This document shows positions 54,227 to 62,039 of a stretch of 62,039 nucleotides of DNA, piece after piece. Position numbers and translations under genes: made by a program. Below the pieces are notes generated by a model that saw only the letters and a list, made by a program, of their open reading frames with translations, was not told where the DNA came from and did no database searches. This DNA comes from Cryobacterium breve (GTDB lineage: Bacteria; Actinomycetota; Actinomycetes; Actinomycetales; Microbacteriaceae), in NCBI RefSeq assembly GCF_004402375.1, contig NZ_SOGJ01000006.1, positions 1 through 62,039 of the forward strand. Reading direction: 5' to 3'. Each line of letters opens with the position of its first letter. Within the stretch, counting starts at the first letter, position 1.

Positions 54227-55948
54227 TCAGGCTTCTTCCTTGGCTTCGACCTCGAACAGACGGCTGGCCTGTTGGCGATCCAGGGCCGCGCCGATCAGGC
54301 CACGGAACAACGGATGCGCGTGGCTGGGCCGGCTGCGCAGCTCCGGGTGAGCCTGCGTGCCCACGTAGAACGGGTGCTCCTCGCGCTTGAGCTCGACGTA
54401 CTCGACCAGGTGGCGATCGGGTGAGGTTCCGGAGAACCACATGCCGGCATCCGCGATCTGAGAGCGGAACGCGTTGTTGACCTCGTAGCGGTGACGGTGA
54501 CGCTCAGACGCCTCGGGGGCGCCGTAGAGCTCGGCGACGATGGAACCCTCGGCGAGGGCAGCCGGGTAGAGGCCCAGGCGCATGGTGCCGCCCAGATCGC
54601 CACCGGCGATGATCTCAACCTGCTCTTCCATGGTCGCGATCACGGGGAACTCGGTCTCCTCGTCGAACTCCGACGAGGATGCGCCGGTGAGGCCGGCCCT
54701 GTTGCGGGCGTATTCGATCACCATGCACTGCAGACCGAGGCACAGGCCGAGCACGGGAATGCCGTTCTCACGCGCGAATTTGAGGGCGCCGAGCTTGCCC
54801 TCGATGCCGCGCACGCCGAAGCCGCCGGGAACGCAGATGCCGTCGAGTTCGCTGAGAAGGCGTGTGGCACCCTCCTCGGTCTCGCAGTCGTCGGAGGCGA
54901 TCCAAGAGACGTTGACCTTGGTCTGGTTGGCGAAACCGCCGGCGCGCAGCGCCTCGGTGACCGACAGATAGGCGTCGGGCAGGTCGATGTACTTGCCGAC
55001 CAGGCCGATCGTGACGGTGTGCTGGGGTTCGCGCACAGCGTCGAGCACCTTCTGCCAGCCGGTCCAGTCCACGCTGGTGACGGGCAGGCCGAGGTGGTCG
55101 GTGATGTACTTGTCGAGACCCTGGTCGTGCAACATGGTGGGGATCTCGTAGATGCTGGGCACGTCGACGGCGTTGACCACAGCGTCTTCGTCCACGTCGC
55201 ACATGAGCGCGATCTTGCGCTTGTTCGAGTCGGAGACGGGCCGGTCGCTGCGCAGCACGAGCGCATCCGGCTGGATGCCGATGGAACGCAGGGCGGCGAC
55301 CGAGTGCTGGGTGGGCTTGGTCTTCTGCTCCCCCGCGGCGGCCATGAACGGCACCAGCGACACGTGCACGAAGAACACATTGTTGCGACCGAGTTCGTGG
55401 CGCACCTGGCGGGCGGCTTCGAGGAACGGCTGCGACTCGATGTCGCCGACGGTGCCGCCGATCTCGGAGATGATCACGTCGGGGCGCAGCTCGTCACTGG
55501 CCTGCAGGCGCATGCGACGCTTGATCTCGTCGGTGATGTGCGGGATGACCTGCACGGTGTCGCCGAGGTATTCGCCACGACGTTCCTTGGCGATCACCTG
55601 GGAGTAGACCTGGCCGGTCGTGACGTTCGCGGCCTGGCTGAGGTTGATGTCGAGGAACCGCTCGTAGTGCCCGATGTCCAGGTCGGTCTCGGCACCGTCG
55701 TCGGTGACGAAGACCTCGCCGTGCTGGAACGGGTTCATCGTGCCCGGGTCCACGTTGAGATAGGGGTCGAGCTTCTGCATGACAACGCGGAGACCGCTGG
55801 CTGTCAGGAGATTGCCGAGGCTTGCGGCCGTCAGGCCCTTCCCAAGAGAAGAGACGACACCACCGGTTACAAAGATGTGCTTCGTCGTGTCGTTGCGTAC
55901 TGATTCGTCCGTGCTTTTATTTTCCACCACGGGCTTCGACTCTAGCAT
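54227..55948 (-). CDS. pyrG: CTP synthase
   Basis: A 573-residue enzyme. The synthetase domain opens [20 protein letters not shown] and has [20 protein letters not shown]. The glutamine amidotransferase domain has the nucleophilic cysteine in [20 protein letters not shown] and ends with the His-Glu pair in [10 protein letters not shown]. It makes CTP from UTP and glutamine in the cytosol. Length is normal for the family. Confidence 0.98.
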   Translation of the reverse strand: MLESKPVVENKSTDESVRNDTTKHIFVTGGVVSSLGKGLTAASLGNLLTASGLRVVMQKLDPYLNVDPGTMNPFQHGEVFVTDDGAETDLDIGHYERFLDINLSQAANVTTGQVYSQVIAKERRGEYLGDTVQVIPHITDEIKRRMRLQASDELRPDVIISEIGGTVGDIESQPFLEAARQVRHELGRNNVFFVHVSLVPFMAAAGEQKTKPTQHSVAALRSIGIQPDALVLRSDRPVSDSNKRKIALMCDVDEDAVVNAVDVPSIYEIPTMLHDQGLDKYITDHLGLPVTSVDWTGWQKVLDAVREPQHTVTIGLVGKYIDLPDAYLSVTEALRAGGFANQTKVNVSWIASDDCETEEGATRLLSELDGICVPGGFGVRGIEGKLGALKFARENGIPVLGLCLGLQCMVIEYARNRAGLTGASSSEFDEETEFPVIATMEEQVEIIAGGDLGGTMRLGLYPAALAEGSIVAELYGAPEASERHRHRYEVNNAFRSQIADAGMWFSGTSPDRHLVEYVELKREEHPFYVGTQAHPELRSRPSHAHPLFRGLIGAALDRQQASRLFEVEAKEEA

Positions 55949-55959
55949 TGCGGGCTGAC

Positions 55960-57657
55960 CTAACGGTTGGTGCGGGCGAGGTTCATGAGCTCCCGGGCGT
56001 GTTCGAGTCCGCTCGCGGAATCGGGCAGACCGGAGAGGAGTCTGGCCATTTCGGCGGCGCGCTCGTCGCCGTGCAGCTGGCGCACGCTGCTGGCGGTGAC
56101 GGAGCCGTCACTGTCCTTGACGACGCTGAGGTGGTTGCCGGCGAACGCGGCAACCTGGGCGAGGTGGGTGACCACGATGACCTGGGCGGTTTCGGCGAGG
56201 CGGGCGAGCCGACGGCCGATCTCGATGGCCGCCGCACCACCCACGCCCGCGTCAACCTCGTCGAAGACGAACGTCGGCACAGGGTCAGCCTGGTTGATGA
56301 CGACCTCGATCGCGAGCATCACCCGGGACAGTTCGCCACCGGATGCCCCACGCGCCAGGCTGCGCGGCTCGGCACCCGCGTGCGGACGCAGCAGGATTTT
56401 CACGGCGTCGCGCCCGGTGACGGTGATCTCGGCGCGGCCGTCGACCTCCACCAGCAGCGACGCGTTCGGCATGGCCAGGGCCGCCAGCTCGGCGGTCACG
56501 GCCGCTCCGAGGGCCTCCGCGGCCGCGCGACGGATGCCGGTGAGCCGGTCGGCGAGGTCGTCGGTCGACTGGCGCGCGGCATCCGTCTCGACCCGCAGCG
56601 TGTCGATGCGGTCGGAGTCGCTGTCGAGTTCGAGAAGTCGGGCACTGCCGGTGTCGAGGAAGTCGACGGCCTCGTCGATGCCGCCGGCGTACTTGCGGGC
56701 CAATGCGGTGAGGTCGGCACGGCGCTCTTGCACAACCTCGAGTTCGCGGGCTCCGTCGGCGTCGAGTCCGGCCAGGTAGCTGGAAAGCTGCGCGGCGATG
56801 TCGGCGACCAGGAAACCGGCGTTTGCGAGGGCTTCGGCGAGGGGCGGCAGGGCCGGGTCGTGCTCGCCGGCCCGTTCGAGCTGACGCCGGGCGGACTCGA
56901 GCAGGGCCACCGCGTCGGGCAGGTCGTCGGGGTTCTCCTCGGCGGAGAGGAACTCCCTGGCCTGGGCGGCGGCCACGCGCAGCTCCTCGAGGTTTCCGAG
57001 GCGTTCGGCGCGTTCGCTGAGCGCCTCGTCTTCGCCGCGCTGCGGGGCGACGAGTTCGATCTCATCGATGGCGGCGCGCAGCTCAACGGCCTCGCGGGTG
57101 CGCTGGTCCTGCTCGTCGACGAGCCGGTCGAGGTCGGCCTGATGGCCCTGCCAGCGGTGGTACGCGTCCTGGAACACGGTGAGGGTCTCGGCCAGCGGCG
57201 GCCCCGCGAACCGGTCGAGCGCAGCGCGCTGGGCGACGGATGACCGCAGCCGAATCTGGTCGGACTGGCCGTGCACAACCACGAGGTCGCCGCCGAGGTC
57301 GCTGAGCACGCTGGCGGGGGCGCTGCGTCCGCCGACCACGGCCCGGCTGCGGCCCTCCGCGGACACCGAGCGGCTGAGGATGAGTTCCGGGCCGTCGAGG
57401 TCTCCCCCGGCGTCGCGCACGCGGCCGGCGACAGCGCCGTCGACGGGGATCACCCAGCGGCCCTCGACCGAACTCTTCGGCTGCCCCTGGCGAACCAGGC
57501 CGGGATCGGCGCGCTCTCCGAGCAGCAGGCCAAGCGCGGTGACCACCATGGTCTTGCCGGCTCCAGTCTCGCCCGTCACGGCGGTGAAGCCGGGACCGAG
57601 GGGCAGGGTGGCCTCGGCAATGACACCGAGGTCGCGGATGACGAGTTCCTCGATCAT
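55960..57657 (-). CDS. recN: DNA repair protein RecN
   Basis: A 565-residue SMC-like ATPase of double-strand-break repair. [20 protein letters not shown] opens the protein, Walker A is [15 protein letters not shown], a coiled coil fills the middle, and the C-terminal half has [16 protein letters not shown] and [20 protein letters not shown]. The start at 57657 matches the MIEEL opening of the family. An ATG three codons up is possible. Confidence 0.96.
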   Translation of the reverse strand: MIEELVIRDLGVIAEATLPLGPGFTAVTGETGAGKTMVVTALGLLLGERADPGLVRQGQPKSSVEGRWVIPVDGAVAGRVRDAGGDLDGPELILSRSVSAEGRSRAVVGGRSAPASVLSDLGGDLVVVHGQSDQIRLRSSVAQRAALDRFAGPPLAETLTVFQDAYHRWQGHQADLDRLVDEQDQRTREAVELRAAIDEIELVAPQRGEDEALSERAERLGNLEELRVAAAQAREFLSAEENPDDLPDAVALLESARRQLERAGEHDPALPPLAEALANAGFLVADIAAQLSSYLAGLDADGARELEVVQERRADLTALARKYAGGIDEAVDFLDTGSARLLELDSDSDRIDTLRVETDAARQSTDDLADRLTGIRRAAAEALGAAVTAELAALAMPNASLLVEVDGRAEITVTGRDAVKILLRPHAGAEPRSLARGASGGELSRVMLAIEVVINQADPVPTFVFDEVDAGVGGAAAIEIGRRLARLAETAQVIVVTHLAQVAAFAGNHLSVVKDSDGSVTASSVRQLHGDERAAEMARLLSGLPDSASGLEHARELMNLARTNR

Positions 57658-57665
57658 GCAGAGCA

Positions 57666-57710
57666 CCTATTCACGGAGCGCCTATTCACGGTGCTCCTAT
57701 TCACGCCCGG
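57666..57710. repeat. Three-copy 15-bp repeat at the nadK/recN junction
   Basis: cctattcacg recurs at 57666, 57681 and 57696, exactly 15 bases apart. On the minus strand each unit reads cgtgaatagg, encoding Arg-Glu-stop. The first in transcription order supplies the real nadK stop. Confidence 0.85.
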
Positions 57711-58614
57711 CCGGACCTCTCCAGCCAGTGACGGGCAGGTGGAACTTGTTGACCAGACGGTCGGTGAACGGGCCGCTGTGCAGGCGCGCCAGGCGCACGG
57801 GGACGGGCGAGCGGCGCACGACCACGCGCGATCCGGGCGGCAGGTCGTGCACACGACGACCGTCGGCGCAGAGCACCGCGGCCCCGCCGGTGCGGGCGAG
57901 AACCTCCACGGCCAGCGAGGAATCGGGGCCCACGACGAGCGGGCGGGCAAAGAGGGCGTGGGCGCTCAGCGGAACGAGCAGTAGCGCGTCGAGCGTCGGC
58001 CAGACGATCGGCCCGCCGCCCGAGAACGCGTACGCGGTGGATCCCGTCGGGGTGGACATGACGACGCCGTCGCAACCGAAGGAGGAGAGCGGGCGGCCGT
58101 CGACCTCGATGACGACTTCGAGCATCCGCTCGCGGCTGGATTTCTCGACAGTGGCTTCGTTCAGAGCCCAGGTCTCGTAGATGACCGCGTCGCCGAGCTT
58201 GACCCGCACGGCCAGGGCCATGCGTTCCTCGACCAGGTAGTCGCGCAGCAGGGCGCGGCGCACGGCCTCACTCAGGTCGTCGCGCTCGCTCTCGGCGAGG
58301 AACCCGACGTGGCCGAGGTTGATGCCGAGCAGTGGAGCGGAGCAGCCGCGCACGACCTCGGCGGCGCGCAGGATGGTGCCGTCCCCGCCGAGCACGATCA
58401 CGAGTTCGAGTTCGGTGGTGGCGACGGTCTCGTGCAGGATCGCGAGCTGATCGTCGAGGTCAGGGCAGTGCGCGACCAGGTCAGCTCGCTCGGTGCGGGC
58501 CAGCACCGGTACGGCCCCGGCGGCGAGCAGCTGCTGGCAGACGGTGACGGCGGCTTCGAGGGAATCCGTGCGGCCGGTGTGCGCGACGACGAGGATGTTG
58601 CGCGGTGCGCTCAT
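57697..58614 (-). CDS. nadK: NAD kinase
   Basis: A 305-residue ATP-NAD kinase. LVIVLGGDGTILRAAEVVRG holds the GGDG motif. GINLGHVGFLAE, FGCDGVVMSTPTGSTAYAFS and GGPIVWPTLDALLLVPLSAH are the remaining family blocks. It makes NADP+. The ATG overlaps the tlyA stop and the TAG lies in the 15-bp repeat before recN. Confidence 0.96.
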   Translation of the reverse strand: MSAPRNILVVAHTGRTDSLEAAVTVCQQLLAAGAVPVLARTERADLVAHCPDLDDQLAILHETVATTELELVIVLGGDGTILRAAEVVRGCSAPLLGINLGHVGFLAESERDDLSEAVRRALLRDYLVEERMALAVRVKLGDAVIYETWALNEATVEKSSRERMLEVVIEVDGRPLSSFGCDGVVMSTPTGSTAYAFSGGGPIVWPTLDALLLVPLSAHALFARPLVVGPDSSLAVEVLARTGGAAVLCADGRRVHDLPPGSRVVVRRSPVPVRLARLHSGPFTDRLVNKFHLPVTGWRGPAGRE

Positions 58615-59483
58615 TTCGTCACTCCCACCAGTGCTGTCGTGCGTTCAATCCATTCTGTCGGATTGCTGCCAACCGCGCTCGACAGCCAGCACAGGTATTC
58701 ACGGTTTCCGGCGCCGCCGGCAATCGGCGACGCGATCAGGCCGTTCGTCTTGAGGCCGAGGTCCCAGGCTGCCCAGAGCACGCCGGCGATCGCGTCGGCC
58801 CGCAGGCCGGGATCGTGCACGACCCCTTCTCGGATGCTGCCCTTCCCGACCTCGAATTGCGGCTTGATCAGCAGCACGAAGTCAGCGCCCTCGGCGGCGG
58901 TCGCGACGAGGGCCGGCAGAACGGTCGTCAGCGAGATGAAGGAGAGGTCACCCACGACCAGCTCCGCCCGCTGCGGAACGCCAGAGGCCGCAGCGATCTT
59001 ATCGGCCGTGGCGTAGCGCAGGTTGAACCCCTCGACGAGCACGAGCCGCGGCTCGCTCGCCAGCTGGGGGGCCAGCTGTCCGTGTCCCACGTCGACCGCG
59101 ATGACCTGGCCCGCGCCGCGTTCGAGCAGCACCTGGCTGAATCCGCCGGTGGACGCGCCGGCGTCGAGCACCGTGCGGCCCTGGGCCGGAATCTGGAACG
59201 CATCGAGGGCGGCGATGAGCTTGTGCGCGCCGCGACTGACGTAGTGGTCGGTGGCCGCCACCGCGATCAACTGGGTGTCACGCACCTTGGCGGACGCCTT
59301 CACCACGGGCGCGCCGTCGACCGTGACCAGCCCGGCCACGATCAGCTGGGCGGCGACAGTGCGGGACCGGGCCAGCCCGCGCTCGGCGAGGGCCGAGTCG
59401 AGGCGCTGGTCCGGCATCCGGTCGCCGGTCACGCTGGGATCGGCGCTGGGGTCGTGCAGCGGGGTGCCGCCGGAATCCGTCAT
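58611..59483 (-). CDS. tlyA: TlyA-family rRNA 2'-O-methyltransferase
   Basis: A 290-residue protein with an N-terminal S4 domain (QRLDSALAERGLARSRTVAA) and an FtsJ-like methyltransferase domain (TVLDAGASTGGFSQVLLERG, then VGDLSFISLTTVLPAL). TlyA methylates cytidines in 16S and 23S rRNA and affects capreomycin sensitivity in mycobacteria. It is coupled to nadK. Confidence 0.93.
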   Translation of the reverse strand: MTDSGGTPLHDPSADPSVTGDRMPDQRLDSALAERGLARSRTVAAQLIVAGLVTVDGAPVVKASAKVRDTQLIAVAATDHYVSRGAHKLIAALDAFQIPAQGRTVLDAGASTGGFSQVLLERGAGQVIAVDVGHGQLAPQLASEPRLVLVEGFNLRYATADKIAAASGVPQRAELVVGDLSFISLTTVLPALVATAAEGADFVLLIKPQFEVGKGSIREGVVHDPGLRADAIAGVLWAAWDLGLKTNGLIASPIAGGAGNREYLCWLSSAVGSNPTEWIERTTALVGVTK

Positions 59484-59650
59484 GAGTGGACCATCCGGGG
59501 CACGTCTCCGTTTTCGAGATGACCCTGCAACCCGTCGTGCTCCTGCACGTAGGCGGCGGCGCGCTCCTCGAGGGGCCGGTCCTCAATCGCGGCCAGCCGC
59601 AAGGAAAGATCCTGGGTTACGTCGTCCGTCGTCACGTGGGGCTGATTCAC
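59480..59650 (-). CDS. Small conserved protein between HAD and tlyA genes
   Basis: A 56-residue protein from GTG 59650 with a GGAGAGG-like site directly upstream. It is helical and acidic (DVTQDLSLRLAAIEDRPLEE, RAAAYVQEHDGLQGHLENGD). It overlaps the tlyA ATG by 4 bases. Short proteins of this form occupy this place in related actinobacteria. Function unknown. Confidence 0.7.
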   Translation of the reverse strand: MNQPHVTTDDVTQDLSLRLAAIEDRPLEERAAAYVQEHDGLQGHLENGDVPRMVHS

Positions 59651-59660
59651 CCTCTCCACG

Positions 59661-60666
59661 TTACCGTCCGAGATACAGTCGCTCCGGAACATTCAGCCCG
59701 TAGATGGGTCGACCGGATGCCCAGATCACGGCGCACGCGGCGCGCAGCAGGTTGATGGCCCCGTCGCCCTCGGCCACGATCGTGACATCGGCGCCCACGA
59801 TGCCCACCGTCGCCCCGCTGACCGTGGCGGAGGAACCGTCCTTGGAGAACACCGTCTCCGGGTAGGGCTCATGCAGTTGGCGCAGGTCGTCGAGAATGAA
59901 CGTCGGCCGCGACTTGGCGTCGGCGGCGAGGGTCTGCTTTGCCTTGTCGATGCCCGTGAGAACGAGGGCGGACGGGATGCCGGCCCGGTTGGCGCCCAGG
60001 ATGTCAGTGTCGAGGCGGTCGCCGATGAACAGGGGCGTCTGGGCGCCGAACCGGGTCACAGCCTCGGTGAAGATGGCCACCTCGGGCTTGCCCGCCACGA
60101 TGGGCAGGCGTCCGACGGCGATGTGCACGGCCGAGACGAGCGTGCCGTTGCCGGGCGCGATCCCCCGCGCCACGGGGATGGTCCAGTCGGTGTTCGTGGC
60201 GATCCACGGGATTTCCACGCCGTCCGCGTTCGGGTGCAGAGCGAACGCGGCCTCCGCCAGGTCCTTCCAACCAAGGTCGGGCGAGAAGCCCTGGATCACG
60301 GCGGCCGGAGCGTCGTCGGCCGAGCGGGTGACGACAAAGCCACCCTTCTCGACCTCGGTCAGCAAGCCTTCGCCGCCGATCACGAGGATGCGCGAGCCGG
60401 CCGGCACCTCGTTCGCAAGCAGGTGCACGGCGGCCTGAGGTGAGGTCACGACATCCGTCGCCACGGTGTGCAGACCCAACTCGGAGAGGTGGTCCGCCAC
60501 GGACTGGTCGGTGCGGGACGCGTTGTTGGTCAGGTAGCCGACCCGCACGGTTTCAGCCGCGCGGTTCAGGCTCTCGACCGCGAACGGGATGGCCGCCGGG
60601 CCGGCGTACACCACGCCGTCCAGGTCGGCCAACACGATGTCAACGCCGGTGAGCGGGGTGACCGGC

Positions 60667-60692
<26 letters not shown>
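59661..60692 (-). CDS. HAD-IIA family phosphatase (NagD-like)
   Basis: A 343-residue HAD hydrolase. The nucleophile is in DIVLADLDGVVYAGPAAIPF, the Thr/Ser motif in VGYLTNNASRTDQSV, and the Mg site in TPLFIGDRLDTDILGANRAG. A C2-type cap domain lies between. Members dephosphorylate sugar or nucleotide phosphates such as glycerol-phosphate or p-nitrophenyl phosphate analogues. The start overlaps the preceding gene by 26 bases. Longer frames upstream are Thr/Arg repeats on top of that gene. Confidence 0.88.

Positions 60693-62039
<1,347 letters not shown>

Overview
The window is high-GC DNA with actinobacterial gene order. Markers are the block parA-scpA-scpB-rluB-tyrA-cmk-der, the block pyrG-nudix-xerD with recN, nadK and tlyA, an MshA-like glycosyltransferase beside a PIG-L deacetylase, and many ATGA/GTGA overlaps. 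I infer a Microbacteriaceae-like host. The assignment rests on gene content and not on a database search.

Two worlds meet at a tRNA-Pro(GGG) gene (37816-37892, minus). Rightwards (38.1-62.0 kb) lies ordinary chromosome. It holds a small membrane protein, a GH18 / GT2-synthase pair, the der-cmk-tyrA-rluB-scpBA-parA operon, the MshA-like/PIG-L pair, a 1.07-kb repeat field, and then xerD-nudF-pyrG, recN-nadK-tlyA, a HAD phosphatase and a repeat-rich TPR-like protein cut by the window end. Leftwards (about 116-37819) lies an integrated genomic island. A 25-bp perfect direct repeat (116-140 and 37795-37819) bounds it. The right copy covers the last bases of the tRNA and half of its terminator, and an excisionase-like gene and a tyrosine integrase sit just inside that end. 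An IS30-family element abuts the left repeat, and a degenerate third att-like sequence at about 25.05-25.13 kb suggests that the island grew by accretion.

The left third of the island (550-11847) is a complete sulfoquinovose catabolic (sulfo-EMP, sulfoglycolysis) cluster. It encodes a TauE/SafE exporter, a GH31 glycosidase, a GPH-family sugar transporter, sulfoquinovose isomerase (YihS-like), sulfofructose-1-phosphate aldolase (YihT-like), sulfofructose kinase (YihV-like), a DeoR regulator, sulfolactaldehyde reductase (YihU-like) and a mutarotase (YihR-like). The logic is: import SQ or its glycosides, hydrolyse and mutarotate, isomerise to sulfofructose, phosphorylate, cleave to DHAP plus sulfolactaldehyde, reduce to dihydroxypropanesulfonate, and export the C3 sulfonate. 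Kinase and reductase share a duplicated leader, and both regulatory gaps carry common motifs.

The middle and right of the island (12-35 kb) look like a defence and conflict island. It holds a membrane-anchored Ca-repeat protein with a restriction-fold toxin C-terminus, an alpha/beta hydrolase with a glycine/alanine-rich membrane segment, a Gabija-like OLD nuclease/UvrD helicase pair, an Mrr-type restriction enzyme, a HEPN-like protein, a membrane GAF-like protein overlapping a Panacea (SocA-like) antitoxin, and a SIR2 protein. Between them are relics of IS21, serine recombinase, SSB and SPFH genes. Most intergenic stretches of the island are gene-poor and full of fragments.
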